DNA from: DATJPR01 sp963843525
GTDB taxonomy: Bacteria; Bacteroidota; Ignavibacteria; UBA10030; UBA6906
DNA: 64,000 nucleotides
Direction: 5' to 3'
NCBI GenBank assembly: GCA_963843525.1
Contig: CAWJKM010000007.1
Location: forward strand, 372,001 to 436,000
Shown here: piece after piece, positions 18,040 to 27,350 of the stretch
Layout of the letters: every line of letters begins with the position of its first letter
How positions within the stretch are numbered: position 1 is the stretch's first letter
Notes under the pieces: generated by a model
Seen by the model: the letters and a program-made list of their open reading frames with translations, nothing else
The model's database searches: none
Told to the model about the DNA's origin: nothing
Made by a program: the position numbers and the translations under genes

Positions 18040-19140
18040 CTATTTCGCCGTTAAGATGGAAACCAATTTCAGCTTTGGCGTCCCATCGCTCTTCAGCACT
18101 GGGAAATCTCCCTTGTAGCACCAGTGGCAGTAAGCAATACCGTGCTTGCGGAAAAGTTCGCAAAGATCACCATAATAACGAAGCGCAGTGCCTTCTGGAA
18201 TTGAAGGGTAGACTCCATACTCTCCACAATAGAGTTGCAGGTGATGTGCCTTAGCAACCTTGATTGCCGGCAGCATTCTCTCTTCAAGGATTTCTTTCGT
18301 GTAATATCCGTTCCAACCATCCCTCATGGCGCCAGCGGCAGATGCGGACATATCTTTGTAGTTCACAGTATCGATTATTTGTCCCGGGTAATGTACCGGC
18401 CCGGTATAGTCCCGGATCGGAGTCCAAGGTGCCGTGTGATGCGTCAATGCCATTGGGGTATAGAAGTGAAAGCTCAAGATCAAGTGCGCATCATTTTCAG
18501 GAAACCTCAATAACGGGAACGTTTCGGCGCTTTGCCACATGTTGGAACCCACCACAATTGTCCTTCCAGGCTCGCTGGCTCTGATCGAAGTCAAGACTTT
18601 GTTCAAGACCCGATTCCAATCTTCCGGGTCTTTGGCAACCGCTTCATTTAAGATTTCATAGGCAAGTTTGTCATTCGGATATTGATGCAGGTCAGCCGAG
18701 AGCTGGCGCCACATGTCCACCAGATGCTCCTGCGCCGCCGGATCGGTCCACAATGCATTTCTTTCGGCATTAAAATGGTGAGCCCGGATGATATGCAGAT
18801 CGACGATGACTCGTAGTTTGGCCGCGAAGGCCCAGCGTATTGCGTCATGCAAAAGCTCGAAAGCCTCCGGATCTTTCTTGCCGAGAGAATCCCACAGCTG
18901 AACCTCATCCACCGGTATTCGCACGTGATCGAATCCCATTGAAGTAATCTTGTCAAAATCTTCCTGTCTAATATAGTTTCTCCGTTCTTCGCCGCGCTTC
19001 TCACTCTGTGAGAGCCAATGACTCACGTTGACCCCGGTTCGTATCACGAACGGACCTGTCGTGTCAGTGGATTGCGCTTCCCACGCGAATGCAGGAGCGA
19101 ACGATCCGAGAATTAGCAAAAAGTAGGCTACCTTGATCAT
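18040..19140 (-). CDS. Secreted glycoside hydrolase family 5
   Basis: 366 residues from the ATG at 19140, which has AGGAGG 6 bases upstream; the frame is open nine codons earlier, but without such a site. Signal peptide MIKVAYFLLILGSFAPAFA. A GH5 (beta/alpha)8 barrel is shown by VNVSHWL, DHVRIPVD, VIVDLHI, the acid/base Glu166 in YEILNEA and the nucleophile Glu307 in LYCGEYG, with SFHFYTPM between. GH5 enzymes cut beta-1,4-glucans, mannans and related chains; the subfamily cannot be decided here. It is divergent from the GH38-like gene and faces the PIG-L gene, within a carbohydrate-processing region. Confidence 0.9.
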   Translation of the reverse strand: MIKVAYFLLILGSFAPAFAWEAQSTDTTGPFVIRTGVNVSHWLSQSEKRGEERRNYIRQEDFDKITSMGFDHVRIPVDEVQLWDSLGKKDPEAFELLHDAIRWAFAAKLRVIVDLHIIRAHHFNAERNALWTDPAAQEHLVDMWRQLSADLHQYPNDKLAYEILNEAVAKDPEDWNRVLNKVLTSIRASEPGRTIVVGSNMWQSAETFPLLRFPENDAHLILSFHFYTPMALTHHTAPWTPIRDYTGPVHYPGQIIDTVNYKDMSASAAGAMRDGWNGYYTKEILEERMLPAIKVAKAHHLQLYCGEYGVYPSIPEGTALRYYGDLCELFRKHGIAYCHWCYKGDFPVLKSDGTPKLKLVSILTAK

Positions 19141-19396
19141 GAAATACCTCCTGGTGTTATCGTTCAATGACCAATCTGAATGAATCTCTGCGACTCTTCA
19201 TTATCAGACTTCCACGACGATTGAGGGAATATCCTGCATTGTTTCACAGTATGCAATATGGAATGGAAATTCGGACGCCATTTATCGGATCCGCAATAGC
19301 GTTCTATAGTTGAATGTGTCAATTCCATCTCTTAGGTTTCAATCTCCAGTCTCCCGTGAGGCTCTGACACGAAACATCAAACTCCATGGAGCAGCA

Positions 19397-22300
19397 ATGA
19401 CGGCACACAAAATGTCCATCGGATTCTTCATGATCATGGTTCTCTGGTTCCTGCCGGTGCAGGGGCATCCGTTGCAGGATGAGTTTGCCGGCGCAAAGCT
19501 GCTCAGGGGGTATGTCAAGAGGATCGCCGGCGAGCCGATCGATTACAATTGCTTCAACCCTCTCGCGAAGACGGCTCTGCTCACGCGATGTACCACGGGA
19601 TCCATGGCGATTGAGTGGGAAACCGAACCGATTCCACCGGATATCACCGGGCCGTATGCGTACTTCGTTTGGGTAGCCAGTTACTCGACAACGACGAGCA
19701 CGGGGGACAGGCACTTCGATGTCTTCCTCAATAACACGAAGACCTTCGAGTTCAAGACCTACCGGGGGCGGACCGATTCGCTCTGGACAGTAGAAGGCGA
19801 CGGGGGAGCCGAGCTGACCTTCAGACTCGTGCATGAAGATCTCGCGAAGGACGCCAACGGGTACATGTACCTGAAAGTCCCGATAGCCCGCTTTAAAAAG
19901 GGTGCGGCCCTGGACATTAAAGTTGTGGGGGAACACGCCCGTTCCAACGATTGGTATATGACATTCATGTACGACATGAAGGACCGCAGTGTCGAGGTGG
20001 TGCCGGTGCCATTCCTCCGGCAGGTGAACGGGAAGACGGAGCAGATAGTCTTCGTGGGTGTGAATTTCCTCGGGCACGAGGGGCGAGCGTGGGTTTCCGT
20101 CGACAACGGGAAACGACAGGAAAAAGCATTGCGCCTGGGTTTCAACGAGTTCGAGTTCACCGTGCCGGCGGTTGACCATCCGCGAGAAGTTCAGGTGGCG
20201 GTGGGCTTCGATAAAGGCTCTCCTGAAAGCTTCACCAGCGAATTGAAGCCGGTGACACCCCGGACGATCTACCTTTTGCCGCACTCCCATCATGACATCG
20301 GTTACACCTCCCTTCAGTCGGAGGTGTTGAAGAAGCAGGTTCAGAACATCCGTGATGCGCTTGGCCTCATTCAGAAGACAGCCGGTTATCCGCCAGAGGC
20401 CCGTTTCCGTTGGAACGAGGAGGTGCTCTGGGGGGTGGAAGCATTCCTTCAGGAAGCATCAGAGGCGGAACGAAAGGAATTCGTTAAGGCGGTGAAGGAT
20501 GGAAGTCTCGGCCTCGAGGGCCTCTACCTGAACATGCTCACCGGTCTTATGCGGCCCGAGGAATTCTACCAGCTGACTGGATTCGCGCGAAAGCTCGAAC
20601 ACGATTACGGCGTGAAGATTACCTCTGCAATGATATCCGATGTGCCCGGAATGACCTGGAACATGATCCCGACGCTTGCTCAGGCCGGCATTCGATATTT
20701 TTCCTGCGGCCCGAACGGCCCCTACACCGGGGGAGACAGAACAGGATATACAAATCGATCATGGGCCGATCGTCCGTTTTACTGGGTTTCGCCGTCGGGG
20801 ACCGAAAAGATCCTCTACTGGATGACAGGATTCGGCTATGGATCGCCGTTCGCAGGCATGTCGGCGGCGAACACGTCGCGACTCGACTTTTTTAAGAGCT
20901 TCACGCGATACACCGAGTGGCTGGAAACGATCGGGTATCCGTACGACATGATTCAGATGCGGTATACCATCAACGGGGACAATGGAACGGTGGATCCCGA
21001 CCTGCCGGACTTCGTCAAGAACTGGAATGCCTCATACATCTCGCCGAAGATCGTGATTGCCACGACGGATCAGCTTTTCAGCGATTTCGAACGCAAGTAT
21101 GGTGCGAATCTCCCGTCGTTTGCGGGGGACATGACGCCGTACTGGGAGGACGGCGCTGCGTCCACAGCACGGGAACTGGGCCTGACGAGGAAAGCGTCCG
21201 AGCGTCTCGTAGAAGCAGGGGCGCTCTCTGCCATCATTGATCCGGCACGGTACAACGAGTCGAAGTTCTATCAGGCATGGCGGAACGTGCTGCTTTTCGA
21301 TGAACATACTTGGGGTGCATGGAACAGCACCACGGAGCCCGATAGCCCGTTTGTTATTCATCAATGGGAGGTCAAACGGCAGTACGCGCTTGACGCGACG
21401 AGCCAATCGGAAACACTCTTGGAGACCGCCCTCTCAGGAACCCCCTCCGGCGGCCGCCTCACGACATTCGATATCGTCAACCCGAATACATGGGATCGGA
21501 CCGATCTCGTTGTTCTTCCCGCTTCGGGTCTGACTTCGGGTGAGATCGTCAGAGAAGAGAGTGGACGGGAGGTGGCGCAGCAACGGATGAGCAATGGCGA
21601 TCTTGCATTCCTTGCAGAGATCGTCCCCGCTCTTGGCGCGAAACGCTATTCTCTGGTGAAAGGAGACATCGGGCACACCGGGAGCATCAGCATCACGGGC
21701 ACGACCATCACGGACGGCAATCTTGCCGTGACCGTTGATCCCCATTCAGGCGCCATCAGTCATTTCATTCTGCGGGACCCGGGGGTGGATCTCGTTGATT
21801 CGACGAAGTCCATGGGTCTCAATGAATATCTCTACGTCGATGGATTTGATCCGCGCGATGCCCGTCGGGTCGGGAAAACGACTGTCAGGATCAAAGAGCA
21901 GGGGCCATTGGTTGCGTCTCTTCTTGTGACTTCCGATGCGCCGGGCTGTAACCAGTTGGAGCGGGAGGTTACCGTCATCCACGGTCTGAACAGGGTTGAT
22001 CTCACAAACACCATTGACAAACGGAGGGTCCGCACCGGGGAGGCTGTGCATGTCGCCTTCCCGTTCAACGTACCTGAGGGAGTTGTCCGGGTTGACGAGG
22101 GCTTTGCCGTTGTCAGGCCTGAGGCTGACCAGCTTGCGGGTGCTTGTAAGGATTACTATTCTGCACAGCGATGGGTTGACGTTGCGAACCAGGATTATGG
22201 CGTTCTAGTCACGGTCGATGAAGCACCACTCGTGGAGCTGGGTTCGATGCACAGCGAACTTCCTTCGAGCCACAAGCCTGACTGGAAGAAATATCAGGAG

Positions 22301-22738
22301 CCTTCGTCGACTCTCTTCTCCTATGTGATGAACAACTACTGGTATACAAACTACAAAGCCGACCAGGAGGGGGTCAGTGTCTATCACTATTCCCTGCAGC
22401 CCCATGCGCTGTTTCATGAGGCGGAGGCGGCACGTCGCGGCATGGAAGAGAGCCAGCCGCTGATGGTGCATCCTGTAACGGCAGGAGAGGTGCCCCATTC
22501 CTCACTCTTCCGAATCAGTTCGGAGAACGTCATCGCTGCGGCGGTCTACCCATGCGCGCAGGGGAAAGGGGTGATTGTCAGACTCTACAATGCAGGCGGG
22601 AAGCCTGAAGAGACCACACTTATTCCTGCCGACTCGAAGAAGACGGTCTACAAGAGTAGTCCGTTTGAAGAAAAGGGCGAGCGGCTCGAACGGATCACGC
22701 TTCCCGCAAACGGAATTGTCACCGTGAGAATCGAATGA
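19397..22738 (+). CDS. Secreted GH38-like alpha-mannosidase family protein
   Basis: About 1113 residues. The ATG at 19397 is chosen because it begins a signal peptide (MTAHKMSIGFFMIMVLWFLP) and has GGAG just upstream; the frame is open 29 codons earlier. An N-terminal beta domain (about 40-280) precedes the GH38 catalytic barrel, which begins YLLPHSHHDIGYT (His296, His298, Asp300 as zinc-site residues). Asp415 in MISDVPGMTW is the candidate nucleophile. A long C-terminal beta region follows, as in GH38 enzymes. GH38 members release alpha-linked mannose from glycans; the divergent HSHHD form means another sugar specificity is possible. It starts a plus-strand set with the URO-D-like protein and a sugar porter. 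Confidence 0.85.
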   Translation: MTAHKMSIGFFMIMVLWFLPVQGHPLQDEFAGAKLLRGYVKRIAGEPIDYNCFNPLAKTALLTRCTTGSMAIEWETEPIPPDITGPYAYFVWVASYSTTTSTGDRHFDVFLNNTKTFEFKTYRGRTDSLWTVEGDGGAELTFRLVHEDLAKDANGYMYLKVPIARFKKGAALDIKVVGEHARSNDWYMTFMYDMKDRSVEVVPVPFLRQVNGKTEQIVFVGVNFLGHEGRAWVSVDNGKRQEKALRLGFNEFEFTVPAVDHPREVQVAVGFDKGSPESFTSELKPVTPRTIYLLPHSHHDIGYTSLQSEVLKKQVQNIRDALGLIQKTAGYPPEARFRWNEEVLWGVEAFLQEASEAERKEFVKAVKDGSLGLEGLYLNMLTGLMRPEEFYQLTGFARKLEHDYGVKITSAMISDVPGMTWNMIPTLAQAGIRYFSCGPNGPYTGGDRTGYTNRSWADRPFYWVSPSGTEKILYWMTGFGYGSPFAGMSAANTSRLDFFKSFTRYTEWLETIGYPYDMIQMRYTINGDNGTVDPDLPDFVKNWNASYISPKIVIATTDQLFSDFERKYGANLPSFAGDMTPYWEDGAASTARELGLTRKASERLVEAGALSAIIDPARYNESKFYQAWRNVLLFDEHTWGAWNSTTEPDSPFVIHQWEVKRQYALDATSQSETLLETALSGTPSGGRLTTFDIVNPNTWDRTDLVVLPASGLTSGEIVREESGREVAQQRMSNGDLAFLAEIVPALGAKRYSLVKGDIGHTGSISITGTTITDGNLAVTVDPHSGAISHFILRDPGVDLVDSTKSMGLNEYLYVDGFDPRDARRVGKTTVRIKEQGPLVASLLVTSDAPGCNQLEREVTVIHGLNRVDLTNTIDKRRVRTGEAVHVAFPFNVPEGVVRVDEGFAVVRPEADQLAGACKDYYSAQRWVDVANQDYGVLVTVDEAPLVELGSMHSELPSSHKPDWKKYQEPSSTLFSYVMNNYWYTNYKADQEGVSVYHYSLQPHALFHEAEAARRGMEESQPLMVHPVTAGEVPHSSLFRISSENVIAAAVYPCAQGKGVIVRLYNAGGKPEETTLIPADSKKTVYKSSPFEEKGERLERITLPANGIVTVRIE

Positions 22739-22890
22739 ACCGTCCCCGGTTACCGCTTAGGGAGACTGCTCGTACCGCCTCCTGAAAGCGTGACAACGTG
22801 AAAACAATCGGGCAGCCCGATCGATAGTGGATGAGTTGCCTGACAACGTGCGATCGTGCACAACGTAAAAGGTTGCTATGAGAGGAGTTC

Positions 22891-23904
22891 ATGAAAAGTC
22901 GTGAGCGCGTGAAGAGGGCGATCCATTTCAAAGGGCCGGACCGTGTTCCCATTTCACACGCCATTCTTCCGGCCGCCCAGATCAAATACGGACAGGCATT
23001 GAACGATATCCTGGATAGAGTGCATGAGGACTTCGGATGGGACTTCCAGGAAGATTTGAAGCGTGAGAACTTTCCCCCGCTGTACAAGCTCGGGAGAAAC
23101 TACGATGATTTCGGGACCTTATGGTCGGTGGAGCATGAAGGGATTTGCGGCATTCCCATTGGTCTTCCGCTTGAAGATTGGTCAAAATACGAAAGCTTTG
23201 CCTGGCCCGAATTCAGCGCCGGTCCTCCGAAAGCCCGCCAATACAGCGGCCATCTGGCCGGATTCAATGAAGAGTACTACGCCAGGGGTGCCTGGATTAC
23301 TACCTTCGAGCAGATGCAGCAATTGCGCGGGATGGAGAATCTGTTGATAGATATAGCCTTTGACTCGAAGGAGATCCATCGCCTGCGGGATGATATGCTT
23401 CAGTTCAACCTCACCTGGCTGGACAAGTGGACGAAGCTCGAATATGACGGGCTGCATTTCGCGGATGACTGGGGGACCCAGAGAGCCCTGATGATTGATC
23501 CCGCAAAATGGCGGAGCTTTTTTAAACCCATGTACAGGGCGATGTTCGAAAAGGTCCGCGCGGCCGGCATGGACGTCCATTTCCACTCGGACGGTCAGAT
23601 TATCGACATCATCCCCGATCTCCTTGATCTTGGAGTCCATGTGCTCAATTGTCAGTCCACCGTGATCGGGCTGGAACGATTGAAGAAGGACTTCGCGGGG
23701 AAAATGTGCTTCAGGACCGATCTCGATCGACAGCGCGTCATGCCATTCGGCTCGCCTGCAGATGTCAAAGAACATATTCTTGATATGTTCGCACATTTGG
23801 GAACACCGGATGGAGGCATCATCGCTTGCGGTGAGATCGGACCGGATATCCCGATTGAAAATATCAGGGCCATGTACGAGGGCTTCAGGGACTACTACTA
23901 CTAA
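22891..23904 (+). CDS. Uroporphyrinogen decarboxylase (URO-D) family protein, probably not haem-related
   Basis: 337 residues. The start MKSRERVKRAIHFKGPDRVPI is typical for the URO-D superfamily (compare the ER..A...PDRVP motif). Later parts include FADDWGTQRALMIDP and HFHSDGQIIDIIPDLLDLGV; this HSDG pattern is common in URO-D-like methyltransferase relatives, not in true HemE. AGAGGAG precedes the ATG closely. No other haem genes are near; instead it sits between a GH38-like enzyme and a sugar porter, and similar genes recur in carbohydrate loci of other bacteria. The reaction is unknown; a methyl-transfer or decarboxylase-like role is only a guess. Confidence 0.82.
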   Translation: MKSRERVKRAIHFKGPDRVPISHAILPAAQIKYGQALNDILDRVHEDFGWDFQEDLKRENFPPLYKLGRNYDDFGTLWSVEHEGICGIPIGLPLEDWSKYESFAWPEFSAGPPKARQYSGHLAGFNEEYYARGAWITTFEQMQQLRGMENLLIDIAFDSKEIHRLRDDMLQFNLTWLDKWTKLEYDGLHFADDWGTQRALMIDPAKWRSFFKPMYRAMFEKVRAAGMDVHFHSDGQIIDIIPDLLDLGVHVLNCQSTVIGLERLKKDFAGKMCFRTDLDRQRVMPFGSPADVKEHILDMFAHLGTPDGGIIACGEIGPDIPIENIRAMYEGFRDYYY

Positions 23905-23935
23905 ACCCTTCACGGCGATTCTCCAAGGAAATGAG

Positions 23936-25285
23936 ATGAAATCGAGACTACTGCTCTATACGTTCGTCGCCGCACTGGGTGGACTGTTGTTCGGCTTTGA
24001 CACGGCAGTCATCTCAGGGACCATTCCCTTTATCACTGAATATTTCCGCCTGAACGATGTGTCGCTGGGTTGGGCTGTGAGCTCGGCGCTCATCGGTTGT
24101 ATCCTCGGGGCGCTCTTTGTCGGCCGCCCCGCTGATGTATGGGGCCGCCGGACTATGCTGAAGGTCATGGCGGTGCTCTTTTTCGTCTCCGCGGTGTGGA
24201 CCGGCCTTGCCACAGCGTTCAGTGGATTCATCATCGCGCGGTTTATCGGCGGGATCGCCGTCGGGGGAGCCTCGGTGCTTTCCCCAATGTATATTTCGGA
24301 AATTGCGCCAGCCGGCAAACGGGGCAGACTGGTGGCCACGGCACAGTTGGCCATCGTCATCGGTATTCTCACTGCCTTCTTCAGCAATTATCTCCTCGTC
24401 GATTCCGGTGACAATAACTGGCGGTATATGTTTCTGGCTGAAGGAATCCCCGCAGGAGTGTTCTTTGTGCTGCTCTTCTTCGTGAGCAGAAGTCCCCGAT
24501 GGCTGGTGAAGGTGGATCGACTCGAAGAGGCACGCGCCGTCATCCGGTCGGTCGATGCAGCGGTGGATGTGGACAAAGCGGTCGCCGAAATTCTGCAATC
24601 GATCGACAAGGAGGCGTTCGCACATCTCGGTGTTTTGTTCAAGAAACCCTATCTGCGCCTTGTGCTGATCGGGACGGCCGTGGGTATGTTCAACCAGTTC
24701 ACGGGCATCAATATCGTCATGTACTACACGCCGTCGATTTTCAGGTCCGCAGGGTTTTCCGACAGCGCCTCTCTGCTGCAGACTGTTCTGATCGGCGCGA
24801 CGAACCTCGTCTCGACAGTCATCGCGATGACGATCATTGACCGGGTCGGCAGGAAATTCCTGCTGCTGATGGGTGCGCTTGGCATGACCGTCTTTCTGGG
24901 ATTGTTTGCGGCGGCATACCTCTCTTCCGCCTTCGGAGGATACGTGCTGTTGGTCTGTCTGATCGGATTTGTCGCGTTCTTCGCTGCTTCGCAGGGCGTG
25001 GTCATCTGGGTGATTCTCTCCGAGATGTTCCCCAACAATATCCGTGCCCGCGCATCGAGCATTGGTTCGTTTTCGCACTGGTTGTTCAATGCAACCACCT
25101 CGTTTCTCTTTCCCGTGGTCAGCAGCATGCTGGGAATAGGCGCCGTGTTTATGTTCTATGCCGTGGCAACGCTGGCAAGTTTCTTCTTTTTCAAGAGGTT
25201 CCTCATTGAAACGAAGGGAAGGTCACTGGAAGAATTGGAACATATTGTGTTGTTGAAGGAGGAATCGACTCCGGGTGATAGGTGA
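23936..25285 (+). CDS. MFS sugar porter (sugar:H+ symporter family)
   Basis: 449 residues from the ATG at 23936, with AAGGA 7 bases upstream; the frame is open earlier but overlaps the URO-D gene. Twelve membrane helices carry the sugar-porter signatures: GGLLFGFDTAVISG in helix 1, GRPADVWGRR in loop 2-3, SPRWLV before the central loop, QFTGINIVMYY in helix 7, DRVGRK in loop 8-9, and ETKGRSLEELE after helix 12. It takes up a monosaccharide across the inner membrane; which sugar cannot be told. It follows the URO-D gene by 31 bases and likely shares its transcript. It supplies the import step for products of the neighbouring exported hydrolases. Confidence 0.93.
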   Translation: MKSRLLLYTFVAALGGLLFGFDTAVISGTIPFITEYFRLNDVSLGWAVSSALIGCILGALFVGRPADVWGRRTMLKVMAVLFFVSAVWTGLATAFSGFIIARFIGGIAVGGASVLSPMYISEIAPAGKRGRLVATAQLAIVIGILTAFFSNYLLVDSGDNNWRYMFLAEGIPAGVFFVLLFFVSRSPRWLVKVDRLEEARAVIRSVDAAVDVDKAVAEILQSIDKEAFAHLGVLFKKPYLRLVLIGTAVGMFNQFTGINIVMYYTPSIFRSAGFSDSASLLQTVLIGATNLVSTVIAMTIIDRVGRKFLLLMGALGMTVFLGLFAAAYLSSAFGGYVLLVCLIGFVAFFAASQGVVIWVILSEMFPNNIRARASSIGSFSHWLFNATTSFLFPVVSSMLGIGAVFMFYAVATLASFFFFKRFLIETKGRSLEELEHIVLLKEESTPGDR

Positions 25286-25642
25286 ATTGCCCGTCGGTCG
25301 TCTCAAGGCCTGTCCGGTCGAGACGCAGGCTTGCGACGCTCACGCTGACGTTGGGAGGCAGGCGTGACGTGAATCCGGCGATTCCGTTTACTATATTCAG
25401 TCGGATGGTCCTTCGAGAGCCACGGCATCTGTTCCGCTTCGCACACGCCTGGGGTTCTTTTCCCTCGCTGTGTGCGGAGGGCGTTTCGAGGTGCAACGAA
25501 CCTCACCGACAAATGCGGCGAGAGGTGAACGGATCGGTGCGGACTGAATCACGAAGTTGGTTCGCACCCTGCGAGCCCGGCGTGCCTCGCTGGATCTTAC
25601 CGAAATGGCAACGCCGAACTGTGTACCTAATTCCGGAGCGGT
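25286..25642. other. Intergenic region between sugar porter and GH30 genes
   Basis: No gene is recognised. A short minus-strand stretch reads like protein (FTSRLPPNVSVSVASLRLD) and could be a remnant, but nothing supports it further. The sequence TACTATATTC near 25390 could belong to a promoter. Confidence 0.35.
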
Positions 25643-27133
25643 ATGATGAACCTTCCACGCAATTATGTTTTCGCCAACCTGACGTTGTGCATCATCGCGA
25701 TCACCACTGCATTCAGTACCTGCCGTGCAATAGGCGAGCCGCAGGCGCGAATTGATCGGGAGGCCGCCACCCCTCCTCGTCAGTTACTCAAGGCCGATGT
25801 TTATGTAACTGCAAAAGGCACAGGGGACAAGATCACGCAAAAAGAACCGCTGATCTTCGAGCCTCTGGAACAACCCGATGAACATATTTCGACGATCATT
25901 CTTGATCGTAGCAAGATGTTTCAGAGTATAGTAGGGATCGGGGGCGCCTTGACCGACGCGTCGGCCGAAACGTTCTACAAATTGCCCATCGATAAACAGC
26001 AGGAAATTGTGACAGCGCTTTTCGACCGGCAGAAGGGGAATGGCTTCTCGTTATGCCGGACGAGCATCCACAGCTGCGATTTTTCCAGCGGCGAGTATAC
26101 CTACGATGATGTCCCTGGCGATTCCGGTCTCGCGCACTTCTCCATCGCCCATGATTTAAGGTACAGGATTCCGTTCATCAAGGCCGCGATGAAAGTCGCC
26201 GGCAACGAGTTCAGGCTGTTTGCCTCTCCGTGGAGCCCGCCCGCGTGGATGAAGACAAATAACTCGATGTTGCAGGGCGGCAGACTGCGGCCTGAGTATC
26301 GCCAGGCCTGGGCGTCGTACTTTGCCCGTTTCGTCAAGGAGTACCAAAAGGCCGGCGTGCCGATGTGGGGGCTTACCGTACAGAATGAACCGATGGCCGT
26401 CCAAACCTGGGAATCATGCGTCTTCACTGCGGCAGAGGAAAGAGATTTTGTAAAAGATCATCTCGGTCCGGAGCTTGCACGGTCAGGGTTGTCATCGTTG
26501 AAGCTCATGATCTGGGATCACAACAGGGGAATCATGTACCAACGGGCAAAGGTTGTCTACGATGACCCGATCGCTTCAAAATACGTGTGGGGGACGGGAT
26601 TTCATTGGTATGTCGGGGATCATTTTGACAATGTTCGTCTGGTTCACGATGCCTACCCCGACAAGGCGCTTGTATTTACGGAGGGCACTGAGGCGACATT
26701 CAATGCAGATAGTCTAGGAGATTGGCGGTGGGGCGAGGTCTTCGGTCGATCGATCATCATGGATTTGAACGATTGGGCCTCCGGATGGACGGCGTGGAAT
26801 GTCATCCTGGATGAAAAAGGCGGCCCGAATCATCTCGGCAACTTTTGTATGGCCCCAATTATCTGCAATACGAAATCGGGAGAGTTGACGTACATGAACT
26901 CGTTTTACTACCTCGGTCACTTTTCCCGGTTCATCCGCCCGGGGGCAAGAAGAATAGTCTGCTCTTCGAACACCGACCATCTCCTGGCGACGGCTTTTGT
27001 GAATGAGGACGGCACGATAGCCGTCGTGGTGATGAATGCGTCGGATCACGAGATTGCCTTTCATACGTGGATTGAGAACCAGACGGTGAAAACCACAAGC
27101 CCGGCGCATTCCATTATTACGTTGATGCTGTGA
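25643..27133 (+). CDS. Secreted glycoside hydrolase family 30 (glucosylceramidase-like)
   Basis: 496 residues with a hydrophobic N-terminus; a Cys at the end of it (AFSTC) might serve as a weak lipobox. GH30 marks: GIGGALTDASAETF at the barrel entry, FASPWSPPAWMKTN, the acid/base Glu249 in GLTVQNEP and the nucleophile Glu347 in VFTEGTEA; the C-terminal beta domain ends with HSIITLML. Known members hydrolyse beta-glucosides, beta-1,6-glucan, xylan or related chains. GGAG lies 4-7 bases before the two possible ATG codons. It is the last plus-strand gene of the carbohydrate set and faces the minus-strand cfa gene. Confidence 0.93.
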   Translation: MMNLPRNYVFANLTLCIIAITTAFSTCRAIGEPQARIDREAATPPRQLLKADVYVTAKGTGDKITQKEPLIFEPLEQPDEHISTIILDRSKMFQSIVGIGGALTDASAETFYKLPIDKQQEIVTALFDRQKGNGFSLCRTSIHSCDFSSGEYTYDDVPGDSGLAHFSIAHDLRYRIPFIKAAMKVAGNEFRLFASPWSPPAWMKTNNSMLQGGRLRPEYRQAWASYFARFVKEYQKAGVPMWGLTVQNEPMAVQTWESCVFTAAEERDFVKDHLGPELARSGLSSLKLMIWDHNRGIMYQRAKVVYDDPIASKYVWGTGFHWYVGDHFDNVRLVHDAYPDKALVFTEGTEATFNADSLGDWRWGEVFGRSIIMDLNDWASGWTAWNVILDEKGGPNHLGNFCMAPIICNTKSGELTYMNSFYYLGHFSRFIRPGARRIVCSSNTDHLLATAFVNEDGTIAVVVMNASDHEIAFHTWIENQTVKTTSPAHSIITLML

Positions 27134-27350
27134 TGAATGGGCCTTCCCATCATGTCTCACACCGGTCCCGCCTGTTCCGAAAAGGCCAGTGGCCAATTGG
27201 ATTGAAGCATGGCCTTGTCATGGATACCTGAAGGAACGGCTTGCGAGATTCGCCGGGGTTGGCGTAGCGAAGGGCCAGACATGAAATGGTCGGAGGAGAG
27301 TACAAAGACCGGCTCACGAAAAGAATTCGGCAAAAGGCGTTTGGGCGTGA

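Noticed and set aside
24014..25078. 354-codon open frame antisense to the sugar porter
   Set aside because: Extremely rich in His, Glu and Gln as expected for a mirror of hydrophobic codons; the porter on the plus strand is unmistakable.
25203..25496. Minus-strand protein-like stretch after the sugar porter
   Set aside because: Short, no start signal, no recognised motif; kept only as a remark for the intergenic region.
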